From assembly GCA_036560145.1 (NCBI GenBank), contig DATBRV010000062.1:159919-223918 (forward strand): DNA of 64,000 nt. The letters run 5' to 3'. Below, in pieces: positions 42,826 through 50,474 of this stretch; positions within the stretch are counted from its first letter, which is position 1; each line of letters starts with the position of its first letter. A model generated the notes under the pieces. The model made no database searches and was not told where the DNA came from. It worked only from the letters and a program-made list of their open reading frames with translations. Made by a program: the position numbers and the translations under genes. Source of the stretch: DATBRV01 sp036560145 (GTDB taxonomy: Bacteria; Myxococcota_A; UBA9160; SMWR01).

Positions 42826-44464
42826 CGCCGCTTCGAGACGCCCCCTCGCTCTGCTGGCCCTGGCTCTCGGCGCCGCAGCCCTGACAGCATTCGGATGGAG
42901 CCTCTTCTGGTTCCTCACGGACGATGCCTTCATCGCCTTCCGGTACGCCAGCAACCTGCTGCATGGCTGGGGTCTGGTCTGGAACCCGCTCCCCTTCGTA
43001 CCGGTCGAGGGCTACACGAGTTTTCTCTGGGTGGTCCTGCTCGCGTTCGTGTGGGCGGTGACGGGCGTGGCGCCCCCGGAATCGGCGAACTGGCTCTCGC
43101 TCCTGTTCGGCTACGGCACGCTGTACCAGGTCTTCCGGATCTTCGAGCGCATGTCGCTCCCCGAGGCCTTCCGGCGTCACCGGCTGACGCTCTTTGCTCT
43201 CGCGCTCCTCGGGACCGTGACGAACCGCACCTTCCTCACCTGGCTCAGCTCCGGTCTCGAGACGTCGCTCTTCAACTTCTGCGTCGCTTCGTGGGTCTAC
43301 TACACGCTCGACGCGGGCCGCGGGCGAAGCCCCGCCTGGGTCGCAAAGACGAGCGCCGTTTCCGCCCTGCTCGCGCTCATCCGACCAGACGGTCTGCTCT
43401 TCTGCGCGGCAACCCTTCTACTCGTGTGCCCGAGCCTCATGCGCGATCGATTCCGGCGAGGCAGCCTGATCCTGGCGCTGTTTCCCCTCTCGCTGGTACC
43501 CTTGCATCTGATCTGGAGGCGGCTGACCTACGGCGCCTGGCTCCCGAACACGTTCTACGCCAAGGTCGTGGGCGCGTGGCCCGAGAGCGGCGCGCGCTAC
43601 CTCGCGTCCTTCGTGATCGAGAACGGGCTCTGGGTCTGGATCCTGCTTGCGGTCCTGGCCTTCGCCCGGCAGGGGCGTCGGCTCACCTCGCTTTCTCTCG
43701 CCCCACTCGTCGTCTGCGGCGCGCTCGCCGCCCAGGCGGCCTACTACACGTTCGTCGTCGGGGGCGACCACTTCGAGTACCGCGTCTATAGCCACCTGGT
43801 GCCCCTCTTCTTCATCTCCGCCGTCTGGCTGTCTGCCCGGGGGCTCGGGCGACCGAGCGCCTCGATCGCCGCGCTGGTACTTCTTCTGTTCGCCTCCTGG
43901 CCGATCCCCTGGGTGCACTGGTTCGAGACGCGCGACCTGAGCACGCGCCAGCAGACGTATCTGCTCGCTGCGCCCATCGCGCAGCGATTCCCCGGCCCCC
44001 TGCGCTCGCCGATCGCACGCTGGGACCGACTCCAGGCGTGGCTCATCGAGCATGCGGTGTGCATTCGGCATCAAGAGCACAAGGTCTTCTACGAGTTCAT
44101 GCGCGACCGGCTTCCGAGCCGCGAAGAGGGCTCGAAGATCCGCTGGCGTGACCGCGCGCTGATGGAGGCCGGGAACATCGGCGTTCTCGGCTGGGTGCTC
44201 CCGGAGGTGGCGATCATCGACACGAGCGGCCTGACCGATCGCATCGTCGCGCGCACCCCGATCGATGGGGGTCGAGAGCGCCGCATGGCCCACGACCGCA
44301 GGCCGCCGGAAGGCTATCTGGAGTGCTTCAGTCCCAATGCCAGGATCGAGGGCCGAACGCTCGTCTTTCGCACGCGCCCACTCTCCGACGAGGCCATCGA
44401 GGCGTGCGAGGCTCTCGGCTGGTTGCGAATCCAGGAGGCGAAGCGTACGGTCGCTCACCCGTGA
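42803..44464 (+). CDS. GT-C membrane glycosyltransferase, AftB/ZomB-like
   Basis: A 553-residue protein with about ten membrane segments. The first periplasmic loop has FLTDDAFIAFRYASNLLHGWG, followed by LVWNPLPFVPVEGYTSFLW. A DD motif plus N...G.GLVWN...VEGYT is typical of lipid-phosphosugar-dependent GT-C enzymes like mycobacterial AftB and flagellar ZomB homologues. WLSSGLETSLF is also family-like. It should use a polyprenyl-linked sugar donor on the periplasmic side. The start is a TTG inside the 31-bp repeat. The stop overlaps the next gene as GTGA, so the three-gene set is translationally coupled. Confidence 0.78.
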   Translation: MTGRSATHAASRRPLALLALALGAAALTAFGWSLFWFLTDDAFIAFRYASNLLHGWGLVWNPLPFVPVEGYTSFLWVVLLAFVWAVTGVAPPESANWLSLLFGYGTLYQVFRIFERMSLPEAFRRHRLTLFALALLGTVTNRTFLTWLSSGLETSLFNFCVASWVYYTLDAGRGRSPAWVAKTSAVSALLALIRPDGLLFCAATLLLVCPSLMRDRFRRGSLILALFPLSLVPLHLIWRRLTYGAWLPNTFYAKVVGAWPESGARYLASFVIENGLWVWILLAVLAFARQGRRLTSLSLAPLVVCGALAAQAAYYTFVVGGDHFEYRVYSHLVPLFFISAVWLSARGLGRPSASIAALVLLLFASWPIPWVHWFETRDLSTRQQTYLLAAPIAQRFPGPLRSPIARWDRLQAWLIEHAVCIRHQEHKVFYEFMRDRLPSREEGSKIRWRDRALMEAGNIGVLGWVLPEVAIIDTSGLTDRIVARTPIDGGRERRMAHDRRPPEGYLECFSPNARIEGRTLVFRTRPLSDEAIEACEALGWLRIQEAKRTVAHP

Positions 44465-46059
44465 GCCGCGCTCCCTTTGCAATCGCCTGCGCGGCAGTGG
44501 GAGCCTGGATCCTCTCGCGGGCGTGGATCGCCGACGACGCCTTCATCACCTGGCGCGTCATCGACAACCTCGTTGGGGGCCACGGTCTGCGCTGGAACCC
44601 CGACGAGCGGGTGCAGGTCTTCACGCATCCGCTCTGGGCGCTCCTGCAGGTGCCGCTCTACGCGGTGACCGGGAGCCTGCCCTTCGCGAGCTTCGCGCTG
44701 GCGGCGCTCTGCCTGGTCCTCGCGGGCATGCTCGCGCTGCGCGCCACCGGGTCCGACCGGGCCGTGTTCCTGCTGGCGCTCGTCGTGCCGCTGGCGGCGT
44801 CGCGCGCCTTCGCGGACCACGTGGTCTCGGGGCTCGAAAGCCCCCTCGTGGTGCTCTGCACCGCGGCCTTCGCCGCGCAGGCGCTTCGCCCGCGCGCGCG
44901 CGACGCGGAGCCACCGTGGCTCGGTCTCGCGCTCGCCGCCTCCCTGCTCGCGACGGCACGGCCCGACGCGCTGCTGCTCGTTCTCCCCTGCCTCGCCGCG
45001 TTCGGCGCGCGCCACGGCGTGCGCTGGAGACAACTCGCGCTCGGCGCGCTGCCGCTCGTCGCGTGGGAACTCTTCTCCCTGGTCTACTACGGCTTCGCGT
45101 TCCCGAACACGAAGTACGCAAAGCTCGACACCGGGATCGCGGCCGGCGCGCTCGCGCGCCAGGGGCTCTCTTATGCGGAGGATCTGGTGCGCCGCGACGC
45201 CGCCTCGGCCGTGATCCTGCTCCTCGGCCTCGGCGTCGCCGCTGCGCGCGCGGGGGCTCCGTTGCGGGCGCGCCGCGCCGGCGACCGCGATGGCCCGGAA
45301 TCCCTCGCGTTCGCCGCGCTCGGCCTCGGCGTCGCCGCGCAGATCGCCTTCGTGGTCGCCGTCGGCGGCGACTTCATGTCGGGGCGCTTGTTCGTACCCG
45401 CGGTCTTCCTCGCCGCGCTGCTGGTCGCGCGCGCACTGCAGCATCGGGTTCGGGCCGCGGCGGCCGTGGCGGCGTTCGCCCTCGCGTCCGCGCTCGCCAG
45501 CTCCGCGGCGAGGCCCTCCGACCCGAGCGCCATCTGGCACGGGATCGCCGACGAGCGACACCTCTTCGAGGGGACCACCTCGGTCCTGGGCCGGCCGGGC
45601 TTCCGCGACGGCGCGCCGGAGCGCCATCCCTGGTTTCGCGACGGAGCGAGCGCGCGAGTGCGGGCGCGGACGAGCGGCGAGCGAGTGGTGATCGTACGCG
45701 GGGCGATCGGCATGCTCGGCTACGCGGCCGGCCCCGAGGTGATCGTGATCGACCAATTCGGGCTGGGCGACCCGCTCCTCGCGCGCCTGCCGGTCGCGAC
45801 GCCCTGGCGCTGGCGGATCGGTCACTTCCAGCGCGCCGTGCCCGAGGGCTATCTGCGGGCGCGCGAGACCGGTGACACTCGCGAGATGCAGCCAGACCTC
45901 GCCCGCTATTGGGAGGATCTCCGGCTGGTGGTCTCCGGCCCGCTGATCGCTCCCGAGCGCCTGCTCGCAATCGCGCGCCTGAACTCGGGCGCCGACGACG
46001 GGCTCCGCGACGCATACCTGCGCAGCCTCGCTGAGCCGACCGCAAGGTCAGCGCCGTGA
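44461..46059 (+). CDS. GT-C membrane glycosyltransferase, AftB/ZomB-like
   Basis: A 532-residue polytopic protein starting at a GTG that overlaps the preceding stop. It shows the same signature as its neighbour: WIADDAFITWRVIDNLVGGHGLRWNPDERVQVFTHPLW, in which DDAFI is the likely donor-binding acidic motif, and VVSGLESPLVVL. The two proteins are clearly related but divergent, suggesting an old duplication with different donors or acceptors. The C-terminal part is a soluble periplasmic-looking region (GMLGYAAGPEVIVIDQFGLGDPLL). The gene ends with a GTGA overlap to the third membrane protein gene. Confidence 0.8.
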   Translation: MSRAPFAIACAAVGAWILSRAWIADDAFITWRVIDNLVGGHGLRWNPDERVQVFTHPLWALLQVPLYAVTGSLPFASFALAALCLVLAGMLALRATGSDRAVFLLALVVPLAASRAFADHVVSGLESPLVVLCTAAFAAQALRPRARDAEPPWLGLALAASLLATARPDALLLVLPCLAAFGARHGVRWRQLALGALPLVAWELFSLVYYGFAFPNTKYAKLDTGIAAGALARQGLSYAEDLVRRDAASAVILLLGLGVAAARAGAPLRARRAGDRDGPESLAFAALGLGVAAQIAFVVAVGGDFMSGRLFVPAVFLAALLVARALQHRVRAAAAVAAFALASALASSAARPSDPSAIWHGIADERHLFEGTTSVLGRPGFRDGAPERHPWFRDGASARVRARTSGERVVIVRGAIGMLGYAAGPEVIVIDQFGLGDPLLARLPVATPWRWRIGHFQRAVPEGYLRARETGDTREMQPDLARYWEDLRLVVSGPLIAPERLLAIARLNSGADDGLRDAYLRSLAEPTARSAP

Positions 46060-47786
46060 AGCGATCGCCGACCGCGCCGAACACGACTTCGGCGGAATCG
46101 GTGCGAGCCGGCCGGGTCCGCTGCTCGCGCGCGGCGTGGCTCGGCGGCCTGCTCTGCATCGCTCCCGTGCTGGCCACCGCCGAACTGCTCGGGCGCGCCG
46201 CCGTCGACGTGCCTGCTTTCGACGACTATGACGCGATCGTGGAGTTCCTGAACCGTTGGGTCGCGGCCGACGGGCCCGTCGCCCGCGCGCGTCTGCTCTT
46301 CGCGCAGCACATCGAGCATCGCCCCGCCGTGCTGCGCGCCGCCGCGGCGGCCACCTTCACGGCGCTCGGCCACGTCGACCTGCGCGTCCTCCAGGTCTTC
46401 GGCGCCCTCGGCCTGGTACTCCTCGCGGGCACCCTCCTCGCGAGCTTCCGGCCAGGCGCGCCGTTGCGCGAACGCCTGCTCCCCTTCGCCCCGGCAGCGC
46501 TCGTGCTCTTCCATCCGCAGTTCTGGAGCGCCTATCTGTGGCCGACCTGCTCCGCGCCGAACTTCTTCTCGGTGGCTTTCGCGGCGATCGCCTTCCAGGC
46601 CCTGTGCAGCACGAGCTCCGGCTCGTTTGCGCTCGCGATGACGGCCGCGACCGCCGCGACCTTCTCCCAGGGCAACGGAATCGCCGTGCTCCCGCTCGGC
46701 CTCGTCGAGCTCGTCGGCCCGCGGTCCCGCGCGCGGCGGCGGGCATGGGTCGCCTTCTCGCTGCTGCTCGGCGCCACGCAGCTCGCGGCCTTCGAGCGCC
46801 CGTTCGACACCTGGAGCGCCGGCTCGAACCTCGCGAGCCCGGCGTACGTCGCGCGCGTGTTGGCCTACGTGCTGCACTTGATCGGCGGGGCGCCGAGCTT
46901 CTCGCAGCCCGGCCTCGCACCGGTCGTGGGCGCCGCGCTCCTCGCGAGCTTCGCTGGCCTGCTTCTGCGCGGCGCGCACCGGCGCAGCCCCGCGCTCGTG
47001 GCGCTGCTCGGTTTCTTGCTCATGAGCGCCGGGATGAACGCGCTGGTGCGGGCGCAGCAGGGCGTCGCCACGCCGCTGCTCGCGGACCGCTACCGCTTCT
47101 ACGCCTGCGCCTTCCTCGCCGCGAGCTGGCTCGCCTGGGCCTCGGAGCTCACGGGCTCGCGCTGGGAGCGCGTCTTCGTGGCCTGGGGGCTTTGCACGAG
47201 CCTCGCCTTCTCGGTGGCGTCGCATGCGCGCTACCGCGGCGACCTTCTAGATTTCTCGCGGAGGCTCGCGGTCGGCTACGAACGCTGGTGGGTGAGCGGC
47301 GACGGGGGGCTTTTCTACCCGGGCTTCGCCTCGGCCAGCCGCGCTCTCCTGACCGGCTTCGAGCGCGGCGTGCTGCGCGTCCCACCCGCGTGGTTCGCTG
47401 CACACGGCGCGGTACCCCAGGAGTCGGCCCTCCCCGAACCCGGCCGCTCGGTGCACTTCCGGCTCGGCACCCTCCACCTCGACGCCGACGGCCTGCTCGT
47501 CGACGGCTGGGCGCAGGTGGGCCGTGCAGGCGCGCGCGATCCTCGCGTCTCCCTCATCCTGCGCTCGCGCGAGCGCACGCTCGTGGTGCCGACCCACGCC
47601 GTCCCGAACCTCGCGAGTGGCGCCGAGCAGGGGCCCCGCGCGGCCGCCGGGCGGGGCTTCCGCAGCCTCCTCCCGCGCGCCGCGCTGCCTCCCGGCGACT
47701 ACCGAATCGGGGTGCTCGTGGAACGCTCGGACGGCGCCTGGATGACCTTCCACGGCGACAGGCTCGCGGTTCCGGGTGGGTCCTGA
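46056..47786 (+). CDS. Polytopic membrane protein, GT-C-like, unassigned
   Basis: A 576-residue protein with about ten membrane segments, starting at a GTG overlapping the previous stop. An early loop has FDDYDAIVEFLNRWV, which could be a GT-C acidic motif, and FAQHIEHRPAVLR follows. The last 130 residues form a soluble beta-rich domain (HFRLGTLHLDADGLLVDGWAQVG; YRIGVLVERSDGAWMTF). I do not recognise a named family. Its position in a coupled operon with two AftB/ZomB-like genes suggests a role in the same envelope glycosylation. It ends 135 bases before the tRNA-Gly 3' end, in convergent orientation. Confidence 0.6.
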   Translation: MKRSPTAPNTTSAESVRAGRVRCSRAAWLGGLLCIAPVLATAELLGRAAVDVPAFDDYDAIVEFLNRWVAADGPVARARLLFAQHIEHRPAVLRAAAAATFTALGHVDLRVLQVFGALGLVLLAGTLLASFRPGAPLRERLLPFAPAALVLFHPQFWSAYLWPTCSAPNFFSVAFAAIAFQALCSTSSGSFALAMTAATAATFSQGNGIAVLPLGLVELVGPRSRARRRAWVAFSLLLGATQLAAFERPFDTWSAGSNLASPAYVARVLAYVLHLIGGAPSFSQPGLAPVVGAALLASFAGLLLRGAHRRSPALVALLGFLLMSAGMNALVRAQQGVATPLLADRYRFYACAFLAASWLAWASELTGSRWERVFVAWGLCTSLAFSVASHARYRGDLLDFSRRLAVGYERWWVSGDGGLFYPGFASASRALLTGFERGVLRVPPAWFAAHGAVPQESALPEPGRSVHFRLGTLHLDADGLLVDGWAQVGRAGARDPRVSLILRSRERTLVVPTHAVPNLASGAEQGPRAAAGRGFRSLLPRAALPPGDYRIGVLVERSDGAWMTFHGDRLAVPGGS

Positions 47787-47879
47787 GCGCCGGCATGCTC
47801 TGCCTGCCGGCGAGGTTCCCACACGACACGGCCCCCAGATCGCTACAGATTGGCTACGTCCGGAGGCCAGAGACGCGCA

Positions 47880-47910
47880 AGGCCCGTCGAGCCGATCGCC
47901 CGACGGGCCT
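47880..47910 (-). terminator. Terminator hairpin after tRNA-Gly
   Basis: Perfect ten-base arms AGGCCCGTCG and CGACGGGCCT around an 11-base loop, ten bases past the tRNA 3' end on the minus strand. It differs from the hairpin shared by the decayed copies A and B. Confidence 0.7.
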
Positions 47911-47920
47911 CGTCGTTACC

Positions 47921-47996
47921 TGGAGCGGGAAACGGGATTCGAACCCGCGACCCTCAGCTTGGGAAGCTGATGCTCTACCAACTGAGCTATTCCCGC
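47921..47996 (-). tRNA. tRNA-Gly(CCC)
   Basis: A 76-base intact tRNA gene on the minus strand. The acceptor arms GCGGGAA and TTCCCGC pair fully. The D arm (AGCTCAGTTGGTAGAGC) is present; the anticodon stem TCAGC/GCTGA encloses TTCCCAA, giving anticodon CCC; the T arm is CGGGTTCGAATCCCG; the CCA end is encoded. It reads glycine GGG codons. Its 3' end is repeated in decayed form at 11472 and 42647, so it is the probable target of the elements lying on its 3' side. Confidence 0.95.
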
Positions 47997-48264
47997 GCGT
48001 CGGCAAGACTGGCACGGGGGCCGGGCCGCGGCAAGCAGGGCGCGACGGCTCGGAAGCGCGAGCCAAACGGCGTCTCGGAGTGTCGGGAGCGCTTTGGTGT
48101 GCGAAAACCGCCCCAGCCTGACCCGCTTTGCATCCCCTATTTGCCGATATCCCTCGCTTCGGGGGCCCCTACCCGGTAAGGTTTCGCCGGGTCGCGCAGC
48201 TAGAGGAAGCTTCAGTGCGCGCGGCTCCGATCGACTCAACCCCTTCCCAGGAGGATCCATCGTG

Positions 48265-48720
48265 ATGCGAAAGGCGCTCTTGATCATCGGTCTCGCCGCA
48301 CTGGCCTGCGGCAGCCAGGAAACCAGCACATCCACCGACGCGGGCGCCGGCGCAGCCGGCGGGGAGACCCCGGCCGTCTCCGCGGTGACGCCGCCGTCCG
48401 AGGCGACCACGCCCGAGGAAGCCGCCACAGCCGTCGACGCCATCGAAGTGACGACCTGCATCGAGCTGGTAAGCGGCGGCAAGTACGCGGAGGCCCTGGT
48501 GGCCTGCCAGACGGCCGTGAATCTCTATCCCGACAACACCGCGGCCGCCGACGCGCTCGCGAAGGCCAGCGCTGCGAAGTTGACCGCGGATGCCGCGGCA
48601 GCCGCCGGGGCCTCGAGCGATGCGGCCGACAGCGCCGCGGCCGCCGCAGGGGCCGCGAGCGATGCGGCCGACACCGCGAGCGACGCGGCCGGCAGCGCCG
48701 CGGAAGCGGTGAAGCCGTAG
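48265..48720 (+). CDS. Small Ala-rich lipoprotein
   Basis: A 151-residue protein. AGGAGG at 48249-48254 precedes both a GTG at 48262 and the chosen ATG at 48265. The signal peptide ends in the lipobox LAALAC. A short TPR-like unit (GGKYAEALVACQTAVNLYPDN) is followed by an Ala/Ser/Asp tail made of imperfect repeats of (A)SDAAD(S/T)A. The tail may be an extended or coiled segment like those in Lpp-type envelope spacers. The function is unknown. It lies upstream of the BON-domain lipoprotein gene on the same strand, 28 bases apart. Confidence 0.65.
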   Translation: MRKALLIIGLAALACGSQETSTSTDAGAGAAGGETPAVSAVTPPSEATTPEEAATAVDAIEVTTCIELVSGGKYAEALVACQTAVNLYPDNTAAADALAKASAAKLTADAAAAAGASSDAADSAAAAAGAASDAADTASDAAGSAAEAVKP

Positions 48721-48748
48721 GGCGCTTCGGAGCTCCAGGGAAGTGGAG

Positions 48749-49273
48749 ATGTCGCGCATTCGCGATGGAAGGGCCCGCGCTCCGGCGCGGGCCCGCTTCC
48801 GCGCCCTGCTGCTCGCCGGCCTGCTGGCGGCGAGCTGCGGCGGCGACGATGAGGAGGCCCGGCTCGAGGCGCTGAGCCAGGAGCTGGGCACGCTGCGCGA
48901 AGCGCAGCCCGAGCTGCGCAGCCGGCTCGAGGAGCGCGAGGCCACCGCCAAGGCGGCGCAGGACGAGCTGGCGCAGGCGCGCGGCGCGCTGCGCGATTCC
49001 GAAAAGCGGATCGCGGAGATCGAGAAGGAGGTCGGCGCGCACGCCACCGACCCGCTGCTGTTCCGCATGATCCAGAAGCAGCTGCTCGACGACGACGATC
49101 TCGAGGAGGTCGCCATCTCGGCGCGCGTCGAACACGGCGTGGTGACGCTTTCGGGTGTGGTTCCGGAGGCGGAGCTGCGCGAACGCGCGGTCAAGCTCGC
49201 CGAGTCCGTCCCCGGCGTGGTCTCCGTGCAGGATCGGATCCAGGTCGCCGGGCAGAAGCCCGCGGCTCCCTGA
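48749..49273 (+). CDS. BON-domain lipoprotein with coiled coil
   Basis: A 174-residue protein from the ATG at 48749 (an upstream GTG at 48743 is possible). A basic n-region and hydrophobic core end in the lipobox LLAASC. A coiled coil follows (EARLEALSQELGTLREAQPEL; RDSEKRIAEIEKEVG), then one BON domain (LLDDDDLEEVAISARVEHGVVTLSG, SVPGVVSVQDRIQV). BON domains bind phospholipids and are found in OsmY-like envelope proteins. It is probably periplasmic and membrane-attached. The first codons contain a strong GC hairpin (48773-48796, GGGCCCGCG and CGCGGGCCC arms), which could limit translation start. Confidence 0.75.
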   Translation: MSRIRDGRARAPARARFRALLLAGLLAASCGGDDEEARLEALSQELGTLREAQPELRSRLEEREATAKAAQDELAQARGALRDSEKRIAEIEKEVGAHATDPLLFRMIQKQLLDDDDLEEVAISARVEHGVVTLSGVVPEAELRERAVKLAESVPGVVSVQDRIQVAGQKPAAP

Positions 49274-49283
49274 CTCCCGCAGC

Positions 49284-50465
49284 CTAGTCTTCCAACAGCT
49301 CGATCAACAGGTCGTCCCCGCTCTCGTCCGGCTGCTCCTTCGGCGGCGCCTGGTGGGGCACGCGCGGGCGCGGCGGCGGCGCGTAGTGCGGCGGGCGCGG
49401 GGCCTCCCGGGTCTCGAAGACGGCCTCCAGCTCGGAGTCGAGTTCGCCGAGCGAATCGTCGATCGGATCGATGATCTCGAGCTCGGCGCGCCTCGGCTTG
49501 CGCGAGGCCGGAGCGCTCAGGCTGAAGTCGAAGGTCTCCTCCGCGGAGGCGCTGGCGGAAGCGCCCGCATGGCGGACCACGCGCTCGGGCGGGAGGATCG
49601 CGATCGGGCGCGGCTCCTCGGCCGGCGGCGCCGCGGGAGCCGCGGCTGCGGGTGCGGCGGAGCCGAGATCCCGGTGGGCGCGCTCCACGTCGGTGCGGGT
49701 CATCTTGGCGCGGCCGCACAGGAAGGCCTCGAAGAGCGCGTTGTCCGCGAGCGTGTTCATGCGGCCCGGGAGCCCCCCGCCCAGCGCGTGCAGCGCGGCG
49801 ACCGCGCCGGGATCGAGGATGGCGGGATTGCCGCCGGCCGCGTCGATCCGATGCGCCAGATAGGCGGCCGCGCCGGTGGGATCGAGCGGCTCGAGTCGCA
49901 CCTTCACGTCGATGTGGTGGCCCAGCGTGGGATCGTTGGCGAGGGCCTGCTCGAGGGTCGGCGCGCCCGCCAGCACCAGCGAGAGCAGGCGGCGCTCCTC
50001 GTACTCCAGCTTGAGCAGGCCGCAGACCTCGGCGAGCGTGGGCTGGGAGGCGAGCGCCTGCGCGTCGTCGATGATCAGGACCGCGTGTCGGCCGTCCTCT
50101 CGGATGATCGCGAGCTTCTCGTAGATCTGGGCGAGCAGCGCCTCGCGCTCGGACGCCGGCTCCTCGATCCCGAGCTGGGCGGCGAAACGCCCGAGCATCC
50201 AGCCCGCGTCGGCGGCGCCGTGCAGCACCACCAGCATGCTCGCCTCGAAGACCTCCTCCTCGAGGCTCTCGAGCAGCCGGCGCACCACCATGGTCTTGCC
50301 GGAGCCGATCTCGCCCGCCAGCACCAGCAGGCCCTTGGCCTGGCGCAGGCCGCGCTCGAGCCGCCGCATCGCATCGCGGTTGGCGTGCGTCTCGAAGAAG
50401 AGCTCGAGCCGCGGCTCGTTGCGGAAGGGATCCTCGGCCAGCCCGAAGTGCTGGAAATGCTCCAC
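49284..50465 (-). CDS. ExeA/GspA-like AAA ATPase
   Basis: A 393-residue protein opening HFQHFGLAEDPFRNEP, the usual start of ExeA-type ATPases. Walker A is AGEIGSGKTMVVRRLL, Walker B HAVLIIDDAQALA, with LSLVLAGAPTLEQAL as sensor 1 region and GRMNTLADNAL near the end of the AAA core. Residues beyond about 270 are Pro/Ala/Glu-rich and acidic (DPIDDSLGELDSELEAVF; SGDDLLIELLED), with no membrane segment or peptidoglycan-binding domain. ExeA proteins help insert secretin or other envelope machines through peptidoglycan. It is encoded nine bases after the large TPR gene, so they probably work together, perhaps for the nearby pilus. Confidence 0.85.
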   Translation of the reverse strand: MEHFQHFGLAEDPFRNEPRLELFFETHANRDAMRRLERGLRQAKGLLVLAGEIGSGKTMVVRRLLESLEEEVFEASMLVVLHGAADAGWMLGRFAAQLGIEEPASEREALLAQIYEKLAIIREDGRHAVLIIDDAQALASQPTLAEVCGLLKLEYEERRLLSLVLAGAPTLEQALANDPTLGHHIDVKVRLEPLDPTGAAAYLAHRIDAAGGNPAILDPGAVAALHALGGGLPGRMNTLADNALFEAFLCGRAKMTRTDVERAHRDLGSAAPAAAAPAAPPAEEPRPIAILPPERVVRHAGASASASAEETFDFSLSAPASRKPRRAELEIIDPIDDSLGELDSELEAVFETREAPRPPHYAPPPRPRVPHQAPPKEQPDESGDDLLIELLED

Positions 50466-50474
50466 GTCGACTCC

